Shown: positions 1 to 8,540 of the stretch, piece by piece | Position numbering within the stretch: the first letter of the stretch is position 1 | Layout: every line of letters starts with the position of its first letter | Assembly: GCA_026713925.1 (NCBI GenBank) | Contig: JAPONM010000032.1 | Location: forward strand, 1 to 64,000 | Reading direction: 5' to 3' | DNA length: 64,000 nucleotides | Source: Gammaproteobacteria bacterium | GTDB lineage: Bacteria; Pseudomonadota; Gammaproteobacteria; UBA4575 | Notes under the pieces: model-generated | What the model was told of the DNA's origin: nothing | Databases searched by the model: none | The model's input: the letters and a program-made list of their open reading frames with translations, nothing else | Program-made: the position numbers and the translations under genes

Positions 1-399
1 AGGGAAAACATCTCTTTTGAGCCTGCTAATGACACGGTCCGCATGTCCTGTACTCCAGTTCGGTTCATGCTTGGCAAACCATTCACAGGCCACAACCTCA
101 AAACTGTTCGAGACAGATTCTACCCTGGCAGCCTTCTCCAGTTTGCGCAGCTCACTCGGGTCGAGTTGGTTGGCGATCTGCCGTCTGGCCGCTTCACGGC
201 GCTCACGAGCATCTTTCAGGGAGACATCAGGATAAGTGCCTAGCGATATAAGCTTGTCCTTGCCGTCAAAGCGATATTTTAGGCGCCACCATTTCCCTCC
301 GCTGGGGGAAATTTCTAGATAAAGCCCTCTGCCATCGAAAACCTTGCGGCTTTTTTCACCAGGCTTGGCATTGCGAATTGCAGTATTTGTTAGTGACAT
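1..399 (-). CDS. Tyrosine recombinase/integrase, N-terminal part (cut by window edge)
   Basis: Reading the minus strand from an ATG at 399 gives 133 codons open to the window edge. The product begins MSLTNTAIRNAKPGEKSRKV and continues with GRGLYLEISPSGGKWWRLKY and LGTYPDVSLKDARERR, the arm-type DNA-binding domain (DUF4102) of P4-like phage and island integrases. The start of the core-binding domain follows (WFAKHEPNWSTGHADR). The catalytic domain lies outside the window. A strong ribosome site (AAGGAG) sits upstream of the ATG. The gene lies 3' of the tRNA-Lys and on the same strand, as expected for an element integrated at that tRNA. Whether the rest of the gene is intact cannot be seen. Confidence 0.9.
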   Translation of the reverse strand, partial: MSLTNTAIRNAKPGEKSRKVFDGRGLYLEISPSGGKWWRLKYRFDGKDKLISLGTYPDVSLKDARERREAARRQIANQLDPSELRKLEKAARVESVSNSFEVVACEWFAKHEPNWSTGHADRVISRLKRDVFP

Positions 400-400
400 G

Positions 401-447
401 GGGGCAACTCCTTTTTATAGGTTGTCAGTTGCCCCGAATATTGCCCC
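401..447. repeat. GTTGCCCC repeats over the integrase start
   Basis: The octamer GTTGCCCC occurs at 428-435, in inverted form (GGGGCAAC) at 401-408, and as ATTGCCCC at 440-447. The inverted copy touches the integrase ribosome site and start codon. In the integrase mRNA the copies would form an 8-bp stem that ends one base before the ATG. They could be binding sites for the integrase or a directionality factor, or a translational control hairpin. The function is inferred. Confidence 0.5.
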
Positions 448-521
448 TATTTTAGGGTGGATGTCAATAGACCTTATGGCACTATAATAGACAATAAATT
501 ACGATATATCATTGAATTATA

Positions 522-550
522 TAACAAAGAAAGCCGTCCTAGGACGGCTT
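522..550 (-). terminator. Rho-independent terminator after tRNA-Lys
   Basis: AAGCCGTCCTAGGACGGCTT at 531-550 is a perfect 10+10 bp palindrome. On the minus strand it is followed by TCTTTGTTAT. It lies 15 bases past the end of the tRNA-Lys and fits a terminator for the tRNA transcript. The T tract is interrupted. Confidence 0.6.
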
Positions 551-565
551 AGAATATCGGGATTA

Positions 566-638
566 TGGGTCGTATAGGATTCGAACCTATGACCATCGGG
601 TTAAAAGCCCGGTGCTCTACCAACTGAGCTAACGACCC
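566..638 (-). tRNA. tRNA-Lys (anticodon UUU)
   Basis: The minus strand gives a full cloverleaf. The acceptor stem GGGTCGT pairs with ACGACCC; the D arm is GCTC...GAGC; the anticodon stem CCGGG/CCCGA (its last pair G-A, unpaired) carries the loop CTTTTAA with anticodon TTT; the T arm ATAGGTTCGAATCCTAT is intact. The discriminator base is A at 566. The bases after it are TAA, so CCA is not encoded. The gene lies downstream of queC and just upstream of an integrase, so its 3' end is the likely attachment site of the element at the left edge. Confidence 0.96.
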
Positions 639-705
639 ACAAGACGCGGTATCGTACATTAAATTTCAATTCACCTCTATGCGAAAAACTGCCTCGACAT
701 GGAAT

Positions 706-1383
706 TCAGAAATATGCCGTGGGGTCATCGATGCCAGCCTCAGAAAATCCTTGCTTTCTAAAGCGGCAGGCATCACATGAACCACATGCACGTCCTTTCC
801 TGTCTGCTAAATAACAAGAAATAGTGAGGGAATAATCTACCTCTAATTTACTGCCAAGACGGATGATTTCAGATTTTGACAACGAGATAAGTGGGGCATG
901 TATTGTAAATTTCTGTCCTTCTACAGAAGCCTTGGTTGCCAAATTTGCCATGCTTTGATATGCCTCTATATACTCAGGCCTGCAATCAGGATAACCCGAA
1001 TAATCTACAGCGTTCACGCCTATGAATATGTCCTGTACATGCAAGACTTCAGCCCAAGCAAGCGCGACAGAAAGGAATACCGTGTTACGTGCAGGCACAT
1101 ACGTGATGGGTACACCCTGGGTAGGACGATTAGGAACATCCACCGCATTATCCGTAAGCGCTGAACCCTTGAAGACAGAAAGATCAATGTCGAAAACCTT
1201 GTGTTCCGTTACTTTGAATGCCTGTGCAATATTGCATGCAGCATCCAGTTCAGCGTTATGGCGCTGACCATATTGCATGCTCAATGCATAACACAGGAAC
1301 CCTTCAGACTGAGCAATGGCTAGAGTTGTGGTGGAGTCAAGTCCTCCAGAAAGAAGAACAATGGCTTGTTTACTCTTTAGCAA
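706..1383 (-). CDS. queC: 7-cyano-7-deazaguanine synthase QueC
   Basis: QueC converts 7-carboxy-7-deazaguanine to preQ0 with ATP and ammonia in queuosine synthesis. The PP-loop motif [11 protein letters not shown] is near the N-terminus, and the C-terminal zinc site is visible as [19 protein letters not shown]. The open frame extends to 1539, but that would overlap queE by 137 bases and give 277 residues. A TTG at 1383, 20 bases after the queE stop, gives 225 residues, close to the usual length, and places the PP-loop normally; I prefer it. The gene is last in the tol-queE-queC run before the tRNA-Lys. Confidence 0.93.
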   Translation of the reverse strand: MLKSKQAIVLLSGGLDSTTTLAIAQSEGFLCYALSMQYGQRHNAELDAACNIAQAFKVTEHKVFDIDLSVFKGSALTDNAVDVPNRPTQGVPITYVPARNTVFLSVALAWAEVLHVQDIFIGVNAVDYSGYPDCRPEYIEAYQSMANLATKASVEGQKFTIHAPLISLSKSEIIRLGSKLEVDYSLTISCYLADRKGRACGSCDACRFRKQGFSEAGIDDPTAYF

Positions 1384-1402
1384 TGGATTGCGGCTGAGGT
1401 AA

Positions 1403-2074
1403 TTAGCGACCTCGCTCGTTCCCCCAAAGCAGTTTATGCAATTGCAGCTGAAAACGTACGGGTAAGCTGTCTTCCAAAACCCATTCCGCAAGTTTCCTGG
1501 AATCCAGTTCATCAAAACTAGGGGAAAATAGCACCTCACAACGATTCAACAACTGATGTTCCTGTATGATATTTTTGGCCCATACATAGTCAGACCTACC
1601 GCACAGTACAAACTTGACTTGGTCCTGCCCACACAAGTATTTGATATTCTCCCAGCGGTTTTTCTCAGACTCGCCTGATGCGGGTGTCTTGATGTCCATC
1701 ACCTTTGTTACTCGCGGGTCAACCGAACTTACATCAAGCGCACCGCTGGTTTCCAGGGACACGATGTAGTTTTGATCGCAAAGACTGGAAAGTAACTCCA
1801 GGCAATTCCTTTGCGCGAGTGGTTCCCCGCCTGTTACGGTGACATGCCGGAGGTTGGATTCTGTAACTTCAGCCTCAATTTCACCAATGCTCATCCACTT
1901 GCCTCCAGTAAATGCATATGCAGTATCACAATACTGGCAACGTAATGGACATCCTGTCAGCCGGATGAAGACGGTAGGGATACCTATGCTCGTCGACTCT
2001 CCCTGAATAGAACAAAATATTTCTGTAGTACGTAGCCTCAAGGACTGAGGCTCCTGATTCAGCGGAGCAGCCAT
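1403..2074 (-). CDS. queE: 7-carboxy-7-deazaguanine synthase QueE
   Basis: This radical SAM enzyme makes 7-carboxy-7-deazaguanine from 6-carboxytetrahydropterin, the step before QueC. The cluster motif [13 protein letters not shown] has the CxxxCxxC spacing, and the N-terminal [20 protein letters not shown] and the [11 protein letters not shown] segment are typical of the family. The start is taken as the ATG at 2074; a GTG at 2083 is also possible. It follows cpoB closely and precedes queC, so the two steps are probably cotranscribed with the tol genes. Confidence 0.94.
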   Translation of the reverse strand: MAAPLNQEPQSLRLRTTEIFCSIQGESTSIGIPTVFIRLTGCPLRCQYCDTAYAFTGGKWMSIGEIEAEVTESNLRHVTVTGGEPLAQRNCLELLSSLCDQNYIVSLETSGALDVSSVDPRVTKVMDIKTPASGESEKNRWENIKYLCGQDQVKFVLCGRSDYVWAKNIIQEHQLLNRCEVLFSPSFDELDSRKLAEWVLEDSLPVRFQLQLHKLLWGNERGR

Positions 2075-2087
2075 CACTGCCACTTTA

Positions 2088-2939
2088 TCAATAGCCCTCT
2101 CGTGACATCCGTTCCAGTCGCTGTTGTGCCATCTTTGCTACATTCGAATTTGGGAACTGCGCCCGAAGCCGGGTCAACTCATCACGTGCTTCCTGATACT
2201 GTCCGAGCTCATAGTATGTGAAACCTAGCTTCAGCCTTGCATCAGCCAGCTTCGAACTGGCAGGGTATTTACTGACAACTGTGGAGAATTCAGCCAAGGC
2301 GCGCGGATACCGCTTGGATACATAATTTGCTTCTGCTAGCCAGTACTGTGCATTAGCTGCATATTTGCTGTCAGGGTGCTTTTGCAAAAACAATTCAAAT
2401 GCAGCAATCGAGTCATCGTATTTACCTCCTTTCAACAGGGTGAAAGCAGTTTTATAGTCTCTCGTTGCATCAGTAGCCGCCCCGAGTAAAACAACCTGTC
2501 CTGTTCCAGCAGGTTCTGAGGTAGCGGGTTCCGAGGATACATCAACCTCAGCAGGTGAGTCTTGGGCAGCAGGGACCGGGGTTTCCGTGGTTGCGGTTAT
2601 AGTGCTTTCAGAACCTACCTCAGCAGGCTTTGCTGTAGCAGGAGTAGCAGACATTGATTGCAGACGGCGATCAATGCTCAGAAATTGCTCACGCTGCAAG
2701 GTTTTGATGCTGTCCAATTCATACCTGAGTCTCTCATTTTCCCCGCGTAACTCGCGGACTTCACGCTGCAAGGCTGCGGTACGCTGCGCCAAATCAATCA
2801 AGGCCTGATTATTCAGAACCTGTTCAATTTTCTGCATCCTTTCAGCCAGAGCACCTACTTTCACATCTGTGATTTCCTCTGCAGATACAACTGCTGGCAG
2901 GAGCACAAATCCTGCCAGCAGGAAATTGATCACTCGCAT
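2088..2939 (-). CDS. cpoB: Cell division coordinator CpoB (YbgF)
   Basis: This periplasmic protein links the Tol-Pal machine with peptidoglycan synthesis during division. The ATG at 2939 gives the signal peptide MRVINFLLAGFVLLPAVVSA; the longer frame to 3011 would put 24 residues in front of it. A coiled coil follows (residues about 20-85), then a linker rich in Pro, Ala, Ser and Thr (about 90-155), then a C-terminal TPR domain (ADATRDYKTAF and KYPASSKLADARLKLGFTYY type repeats). It is the last gene of the tol-pal set here and is followed by queE. Confidence 0.93.
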   Translation of the reverse strand: MRVINFLLAGFVLLPAVVSAEEITDVKVGALAERMQKIEQVLNNQALIDLAQRTAALQREVRELRGENERLRYELDSIKTLQREQFLSIDRRLQSMSATPATAKPAEVGSESTITATTETPVPAAQDSPAEVDVSSEPATSEPAGTGQVVLLGAATDATRDYKTAFTLLKGGKYDDSIAAFELFLQKHPDSKYAANAQYWLAEANYVSKRYPRALAEFSTVVSKYPASSKLADARLKLGFTYYELGQYQEARDELTRLRAQFPNSNVAKMAQQRLERMSREGY

Positions 2940-2974
2940 ATTTAACTGCTCTCTACTGGGTAGAAGCCTGCTTG

Positions 2975-3559
2975 CTAATGAACCAGTTCTACCCTTCTGT
3001 TCTGTTGCCAAAATTCTTCACCTGAACCTGTTACCGCAGGTTTTTCCTCGCCATAACTAACAATATCTACCTGTTTGTCACGCACGCCCTGCAAAATTAT
3101 AAGATTACGGACTTCCCGTGCACGACGCTCACCAAGAGCAAGATTGTACTCACGAGTACCGCGTTCATCCGCATGTCCTTCCAATCGTACTTTCATGGTG
3201 GAATTTTCCTCCAGCTTTTTCGCTATGCGAATAATCAAGGGTAAAAATTCATCACGAATTTCACTACTGTTGTACTCAAAATAAATAACATTACCCAAAT
3301 CTGCAAAGCTTGCAGTTCCTGAGTCACTGGCAGAGCCTGCTGCGGAATCCTGCTCGTCGAGCACACCTATGGACAGACCGTCCTCCCCCCCTATGCCCGA
3401 CGTTTCTGAACCATCCTGTTTTGTAGCGCTGCCTTCTGCGCCATCCGGCACACTGGCTATGTCTGGATTTTCAAGCATTTGCTCTGTATGCGTACCACAA
3501 GCCCCTAATATCATTAGCACACCTGTTAACAGCATGCTGAACAGCATTTTCTTGGCCAT
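2975..3559 (-). CDS. pal: Peptidoglycan-associated lipoprotein Pal
   Basis: This outer-membrane lipoprotein binds peptidoglycan and is part of the Tol-Pal complex. The N-terminus MAKKMLFSMLLTGVLMILGA ends in a lipobox with LGAC. The OmpA-like domain is in the C-terminal half: VIYFEYNSSEIRDE, LEGHADERGTREYNLALGER, RRVELVH. The start is the ATG at 3559; a GTG at 3589 would add 10 residues in front of the signal peptide. The linker between lipobox and domain is rich in Ser, Gly and Asp. Confidence 0.96.
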   Translation of the reverse strand: MAKKMLFSMLLTGVLMILGACGTHTEQMLENPDIASVPDGAEGSATKQDGSETSGIGGEDGLSIGVLDEQDSAAGSASDSGTASFADLGNVIYFEYNSSEIRDEFLPLIIRIAKKLEENSTMKVRLEGHADERGTREYNLALGERRAREVRNLIILQGVRDKQVDIVSYGEEKPAVTGSGEEFWQQNRRVELVH

Positions 3560-3591
3560 GACTTTCCAAATTCCCCTGTTAATTTTCACCG

Positions 3592-4899
3592 TTAATCATG
3601 AAATGAAGACCAGTCAGGCGCGCGTACATTCCCACCAGCAGCTTGCAACTGCTGCCTTGCCCTGCCGTTCGAACTTACGGCAGCCAGCACTTCACGGCCA
3701 TGCTTCAAAGTCGCATATATGATCATCTTCCCATTGGGCGCGTAGCTGGGCCCTTCATCCATATTTCCATCTGTAAGCACGCGCATTGCACCACTTTTCA
3801 GATCCATGACAGCTATACGAAACCCATTCCCGCCATTATGCACCATGGCAACATACCGCCCATCTGGAGAAACATCTGGCGCTGCATTGTATTTACCTTG
3901 AAAGGTAATGCGCTCTACCTTGCGATCACGCACCGATACACGATAAACCTGAGTTCCATCACTTCGATCAGATGTGAATAATAACGCTTTACTGTCAGGC
4001 ATCCAACAAGCTTCTGTATCTATAGCGGTGTCACTGGCTAAGCCACTGGTGATACGCCTGAGTCGCCGCGTCTGGGTATCCATAAGATAAATATCTGAAC
4101 TGCCCTCTATCGAAAGTGTAAGAGCCAGATAACGGCCATCAGGAGACCAGGCCGGTGCACTGTTCATACCCGTTTGAGCAGAAACCCTGAACCTGGTTCC
4201 CTTGACAACATCCTGAACATAGATAGCAGAATTTCCTCCTTCAAACGACACATAGGCCAGACGAGTGCCATCAGGAGACCAGGTTGGCGACATCAATTGC
4301 GTAGCAGAGGAAAAAACAGTCCGTGCATTATGGCCATCAAAGTCAGCAACTCGTAACTCATACTTTGTATCCGGTGAATTTCTGACAGCCCTGACGTACA
4401 CGATGTGCGTGCTGAATGAACCACGAATCCCAGTCAGACTCTCAAACACCATGTCGCTGATTTTATGACCCACCTTGCGTACATCCTTGCTGCTGACTGA
4501 AGAAATAACATGACCAGACAGCCTTTTCTGTCGTACCAGATCATACAGCCGAAACTCGATGCGGTACTGATCTTCAGCTGCCCTGGTTATTGTGCCAATC
4601 AACAGACTTTCAACCCCTGCCTCCCGCCAGAGTTGAAAGTGCAGTCGGGAAGGATCAGTAACAACCTGTGGAAAATGCTGTGGTTCCAGTACATTGAAAA
4701 GACCACTACGCCACAAATTACTTCTTACTATGCTTTCAACTGCCCCGGGTTCTATGTACGTATCTCCGCTGAATGCAGCGATTGCAATGGGGTGCGCACC
4801 TTCAACTCCCTCTGTAATCTCTATTTCCATTACTGAAAAAACGTCTTGCCAAACAAGCCACAGTACAAGAAACGTTAAACTTTTCAGAAAATTTTTCAT
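3592..4899 (-). CDS. tolB: Tol-Pal translocation protein TolB
   Basis: TolB is the periplasmic beta-propeller of the Tol system and partner of Pal and TolA. The 435-residue product has an N-terminal signal segment (MKNFLKSLTFLVLWLVWQDV), an alpha/beta domain (about 30-170), and WD40-like propeller repeats with the recurring WSPDG motif (SPTWSPDGTRLAYVS, APAWSPDGRYLAL, APDVSPDGRYVAM). Its start overlaps the tolA stop by four bases (ATGA), so the two are translationally coupled. Confidence 0.97.
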   Translation of the reverse strand: MKNFLKSLTFLVLWLVWQDVFSVMEIEITEGVEGAHPIAIAAFSGDTYIEPGAVESIVRSNLWRSGLFNVLEPQHFPQVVTDPSRLHFQLWREAGVESLLIGTITRAAEDQYRIEFRLYDLVRQKRLSGHVISSVSSKDVRKVGHKISDMVFESLTGIRGSFSTHIVYVRAVRNSPDTKYELRVADFDGHNARTVFSSATQLMSPTWSPDGTRLAYVSFEGGNSAIYVQDVVKGTRFRVSAQTGMNSAPAWSPDGRYLALTLSIEGSSDIYLMDTQTRRLRRITSGLASDTAIDTEACWMPDSKALLFTSDRSDGTQVYRVSVRDRKVERITFQGKYNAAPDVSPDGRYVAMVHNGGNGFRIAVMDLKSGAMRVLTDGNMDEGPSYAPNGKMIIYATLKHGREVLAAVSSNGRARQQLQAAGGNVRAPDWSSFHD

Positions 4900-5849
4900 G
4901 ATGACCTAGGACTAAACGTGAAGCGCACTTCCTGATCGAATAAATCTGGTGACGGGGGCATCGGCAAGGGGTTTGCCTTCCACACTGCATTTTCGACAGA
5001 CTTACGAAATACATCATTGCCCGTGCAATCCTCAACGATTACATTTTCCACGACCCCTTGCGAGCTCTGCCGCACAAGTACCGTGCACTCGGCAGTGTCC
5101 TGATAATCCAGGGGTCTGCGCCAGTAACGTTCTATCTTGTTACGTATGGCAATTTGATATTCTGCAATCAACCTGCTCAATTCACGTGCCCTTTTAATGC
5201 GCTGTGCCTCAGCTCTCAGTTCAGCCTCCTCTTTTTCCAGGCTGGCCAATCGCTGCTTATTGATTGCAGCCAGTTCCTGCTCTCTACGTTTTTTCTGCGC
5301 GGCCAATCTCTTGGCTTCAGCAGCTTTCTTCTGCGCGGCCAGCTTTTTGGCCTCCGCAATCCTTTTCTGCTCCGCCAGCCTTTTAGCCTCTGCTGCCTTC
5401 TTCTGTTGAGCTACTCTTTTAGCCTGTTCTGCCAGCAAGCGTTTTTTCTCTTGTTCTGCCAGCCTACTTGCTTCTTCAGCTTTTTTTCTTTCCAGTTTCG
5501 CTTTTTGCTCAGCTTGAAGGACCTTTTTCTTCTCTACCTCAAGTTCAGCCTGAAGCCTTCTATTCTCCTCCTCACGCTTCAGCCTTTCCTGTTCTAGCCT
5601 TTTTTGCTCCGCAAGCTTCCTTTGATGTTTCAGTTCCTCACGCTTCAGCGCTTCCTGCCTGCGTCTTTCATTTTCAGCAAGCTCTTCCGCATCAATCACT
5701 TTTGCCTTGACGGTATTGATGACTATCTTCGGGCTTGGCGCAAGTTCCCGCTTTGCCTGATAGTTAATTACTAGCAAGGCTAGAGCGACCACGTGAACGA
5801 TTACTGCAATCGTGACAGACAGCGGCAAATGTCGGTTGGGCTGTAGCAT
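4896..5849 (-). CDS. tolA: Inner-membrane envelope protein TolA
   Basis: TolA spans from the inner membrane to the outer-membrane partners of the Tol-Pal system. Residues about 10-30 form one transmembrane helix. Residues about 50-235 form a very long Lys/Ala/Glu/Gln-rich coiled coil with repeated QKKAAEAKRLA units. The C-terminal domain (about 240-317) holds two cysteines (AECTVLVRQSSQG and VEDCTGNDVF) and ends NPLPMPPSPDLFDQEVRFTF, typical of TolA domain III. The length of 317 is shorter than in E. coli, in line with variation of the helical part. Confidence 0.95.
   Translation of the reverse strand: MLQPNRHLPLSVTIAVIVHVVALALLVINYQAKRELAPSPKIVINTVKAKVIDAEELAENERRRQEALKREELKHQRKLAEQKRLEQERLKREEENRRLQAELEVEKKKVLQAEQKAKLERKKAEEASRLAEQEKKRLLAEQAKRVAQQKKAAEAKRLAEQKRIAEAKKLAAQKKAAEAKRLAAQKKRREQELAAINKQRLASLEKEEAELRAEAQRIKRARELSRLIAEYQIAIRNKIERYWRRPLDYQDTAECTVLVRQSSQGVVENVIVEDCTGNDVFRKSVENAVWKANPLPMPPSPDLFDQEVRFTFSPRSS
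5270..5420 (-). repeat. Degenerate internal repeat in tolA coiled coil
   Basis: Several imperfect copies of a unit coding for AAQKKAAEAKRLA or AEQKRIAEAKKLA follow each other (limits approximate). The copies share long DNA stretches such as TTCTGCGCGGCCA. They probably change length by slippage. Confidence 0.6.
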
Positions 5850-5855
5850 GGTCTG

Positions 5856-6320
5856 TCAATTTTCAGACTTTTGTACATCAGGTTCTGTAATCAGGCCAAC
5901 ATTTTCGGCCCCTGCATCCTGCAGCATCACCATGACTGCAACCATTCGACCATAATCAACACTCTTGTCTCCACGAACATACACTGGATTGTCACTTTCT
6001 TTAGACAGGATTTCTTTGACCTGGGTTCTGAATAACTGATCCGGGGTTGGTCGATCAGGCGATTCTGACTTGTTCACAAAGACCTGGCCAAACCGGTTGA
6101 CAGAAATGATCAAGGGATCCTGCTTGTCCTGAGATTTTTCAAGCTGTTCTGCAGGGGCCTGGGGCAGCTCGACCTCTACGCCCTGATGGAACAAAGGTGC
6201 TGTAATCATAAATATAACAAGCAGCACCAGCGTCACATCAATATAAGGAACTACATTGATTTCCGACATATATCTGCGGCGACGAGTTCCGGTATAGGCC
6301 ATAACCTTATGCCTGCTCAA
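5856..6320 (-). CDS. tolR: Proton-channel subunit TolR
   Basis: TolR works with TolQ to couple the proton gradient to TolA motion. The 154-residue product carries the ExbD/TolR signature: MSEINVVPYIDVTLVLLVIF has the membrane-embedded Asp, followed by MITAPLFHQGVEVELPQAPA and a periplasmic domain ending near VGLITEPD. Its ATG at 6320 overlaps the tolQ stop by four bases. A second ATG at 6302 is a less likely start. Confidence 0.96.
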   Translation of the reverse strand: MSRHKVMAYTGTRRRRYMSEINVVPYIDVTLVLLVIFMITAPLFHQGVEVELPQAPAEQLEKSQDKQDPLIISVNRFGQVFVNKSESPDRPTPDQLFRTQVKEILSKESDNPVYVRGDKSVDYGRMVAVMVMLQDAGAENVGLITEPDVQKSEN

Positions 6321-7006
6321 GCATTTTTCATGTCTTTGGTCAACGCCTGACGCTGTAGCAAGGCAGTAAATTCTTCAACAAAGTTGTCATAGCGAATCAC
6401 CAGACGTTCCACATCACTTGAATAGCGGTTATAGGCAATCACTGCGGGAATCGCTGCAAAGAGTCCCATCGCAGTTGCGATCAAGGCCTCCGCGATTCCA
6501 GGAGCCACAGCAGACAAGGTCGCCTGCTGCACATCACTCAGGGCACGAAATGCATTCATAATACCCCATACGGTACCGAACAGCCCAACATAAGGAGCTG
6601 TAGAACCTACGGTGGCAAGGAAAGAAAGGTAATGCTCCAAGGCTTCCACTTCGCGTGACATTGTGACTTTCATAGAACGCAGTGCAGTGTCTGTAATGGC
6701 GATCGTGGAAACCTTTTGCTCATGATACAGCCGCACATATTCTCTGAATCCTGAAGCAAAGATATGTTCCATACCTGTCGGGTCACTTTTCTGTTTTACC
6801 TGTTCATAAAACGAAGTAAGGTTTGTACCAGACCAAAATAGATCCTCAAACTCATCTGCCTGCCTACGTGCCTCTTTTATAGTCTTCCACTTACTGACAA
6901 TCATGGTCCAGGAAATAATGGAGGCAACCAACAGCAGTAGCATAACGAACTGCACCAGCACATTTGCCTCGACGATCAAGCTTAAAATACTTGTGTCAAC
7001 ATGCAC
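6317..7006 (-). CDS. tolQ: Proton-channel subunit TolQ
   Basis: TolQ is the three-helix membrane subunit of the Tol motor. The product has 229 residues, with the first membrane span at about 15-38 (VLVQFVMLLLLVASIISWTM), and two more around 135-155 and 170-190, including the family motif TVGSTAPYVGLFGTVWGIMN and IAEALIATAMGLFAAIPAV. It overlaps the end of ybgC by 11 bases and the start of tolR by four, so ybgC-tolQ-tolR are one transcript. Confidence 0.97.
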   Translation of the reverse strand: MHVDTSILSLIVEANVLVQFVMLLLLVASIISWTMIVSKWKTIKEARRQADEFEDLFWSGTNLTSFYEQVKQKSDPTGMEHIFASGFREYVRLYHEQKVSTIAITDTALRSMKVTMSREVEALEHYLSFLATVGSTAPYVGLFGTVWGIMNAFRALSDVQQATLSAVAPGIAEALIATAMGLFAAIPAVIAYNRYSSDVERLVIRYDNFVEEFTALLQRQALTKDMKNA

Positions 7007-7409
7007 TTTCGATCTCCTTAAAAAGGTCCTTTGGTATAGGCCGTGGCAAAAAACTGTCCGCTTGCAAGCACACTATATTGAGATCTGCACTCGCAAGCAG
7101 ATGCGTATTATCATGTTGTTGCGTTATTGACTGCTTGAATGAAATGCTTGCTGGTTTAAGTACCAGCGGCTCGACAGTAACTGCGAGCAAGTCGTTAAAC
7201 CTTGCAGGCAGTTTATAAGCAATGTGTACAGACCGCACTGCAAACAATACGTTCCTGTTTTGCATCAGTTCGTCTTGTTCAATTCCAATTGAACGCAGCC
7301 ATTCAGTCCGCGCGCGTTCCATAAACTTCAGGTAATTTGCATAGTACACCACTCCACCGGCATCCGTGTCCTCATAGTAGACTCGTACTTGCCACGCGTA
7401 AGGCTTCAT
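6996..7409 (-). CDS. ybgC: Acyl-CoA thioesterase YbgC (Tol-Pal associated)
   Basis: This is a hotdog-fold thioesterase of the 4-hydroxybenzoyl-CoA type, the standard first gene of tol-pal operons. The signature YYEDTDAGGVVYYANYLKFM contains the catalytic Asp, followed by ERARTEWLRSIG. The start is the ATG at 7409, giving 137 residues; the frame can begin at a TTG two codons earlier. In E. coli the protein acts on acyl-CoA and associates with phospholipid enzymes; the substrate here is not known. Confidence 0.93.
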   Translation of the reverse strand: MKPYAWQVRVYYEDTDAGGVVYYANYLKFMERARTEWLRSIGIEQDELMQNRNVLFAVRSVHIAYKLPARFNDLLAVTVEPLVLKPASISFKQSITQQHDNTHLLASADLNIVCLQADSFLPRPIPKDLFKEIESAC

Positions 7410-7451
7410 GTACAAATGATTAGATTAAACCGGCGCTAAACAATATATGAA

Positions 7452-8519
7452 TTATGGCGGAGTCTTGGAAAACAAGTCCGGATCAGCCTGCAATGACTGG
7501 CCTATACGGTCTTGAGGCATTTTGATGCCGAAATGATGATAGGCATTCGTGGTGGCTACGCGCCCCCGCGGAGTGCGCATCATAAACCCCTTTAAAATCA
7601 GGTACGGCTCAATAACATCTTCTATCGTGCCCCGCTCTTCGCCTATGGCCGTAGCAAGACTATCGATCCCGACCGGCCCACCTCCAAATTTTTCAATCAC
7701 TGCAAGGAGAAGGCGTCGATCCATATGATCAAAACCATGTATATCCACGCTTAACATGTCCAAAGCTGCATTTGCATTATCACTGGTAATCACTCCGTCA
7801 GATTTAACCTGCACATAATCACGAACACGCCTCAATAATCGATTGGCAACCCTGGGTGTACCGCGTGAACGGCAGGCAATCTGTTCAGCCCCATCATCTT
7901 TAACCTGGACATTCAGTATTTTTGCAGAACGACGAACTATGGCTGCCAGTTCTTCATTACTGTAAAACTCAAGCCGCTGTACTATTCCAAAACGGTCACG
8001 CAAGGGTGAAGTCAGCAGGCCTGCACGTGTCGTCGCACCAACCAGGGTGAAGGGTGGCAAATCCAGCTTTATTGACCTGGCCGCAGGTCCTTCACCAATC
8101 ATGATATTTAGCTGAAAATCTTCCAGGGCAGGATACAATACCTCTTCTGTAACTGGGCTTAGGCGATGAATTTCATCTATGAACAGTACATCCATGGGTT
8201 CCAGGTTTGTGAGTATTGCAGCCAAGTCTCCAGGCCGCTCAAGGATTGGGCCTGAAGTATGTCGCAAATTCACCTGCATTTCATTGGCGATGATATTGGA
8301 GAGCGTCGTCTTACCTAGCCCCGGCGGCCCGAAAATCAATACGTGATCCAAGGCTTGTGTGCGTTGCTTTGCGGCAGTGATGAAAATATCCATTTGCTCG
8401 CATACCTTCGCCTGCCCGATATATTCATTCAGATAGCGTGGGCGTACCACACTCTCAACCGCTGAGTCATTCTTTTCCTTGCGTGTATCGACCAGCCGTG
8501 AAGTCTCTGTTTCAGTCAC
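7452..8519 (-). CDS. ruvB: Holliday junction branch migration helicase RuvB
   Basis: RuvB is the AAA+ motor that drives branch migration with RuvA. The 355-residue product has Walker A ([13 protein letters not shown]), Walker B ([12 protein letters not shown]), the arginine-finger region ([18 protein letters not shown]) and the winged-helix C-terminus ([15 protein letters not shown]). It follows ruvA by 21 bases and precedes ybgC by 42, continuous with the ruvCAB and tol genes. Confidence 0.98.
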   Translation of the reverse strand: MTETETSRLVDTRKEKNDSAVESVVRPRYLNEYIGQAKVCEQMDIFITAAKQRTQALDHVLIFGPPGLGKTTLSNIIANEMQVNLRHTSGPILERPGDLAAILTNLEPMDVLFIDEIHRLSPVTEEVLYPALEDFQLNIMIGEGPAARSIKLDLPPFTLVGATTRAGLLTSPLRDRFGIVQRLEFYSNEELAAIVRRSAKILNVQVKDDGAEQIACRSRGTPRVANRLLRRVRDYVQVKSDGVITSDNANAALDMLSVDIHGFDHMDRRLLLAVIEKFGGGPVGIDSLATAIGEERGTIEDVIEPYLILKGFMMRTPRGRVATTNAYHHFGIKMPQDRIGQSLQADPDLFSKTPP

Positions 8520-8540
8520 TGGATTCTGTCTTAAAATTGT

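Noticed and set aside
1384-1539. N-terminal extension of QueC to an ATG at 1539
   Set aside because: It would overlap queE by 137 bases and adds residues absent from the family.
5058-5597. A 179-codon plus-strand frame rich in Phe and Leu opposite tolA
   Set aside because: It is the antisense reading of the Lys/Glu-rich tolA coiled coil, with no family signature; tolA is certain.
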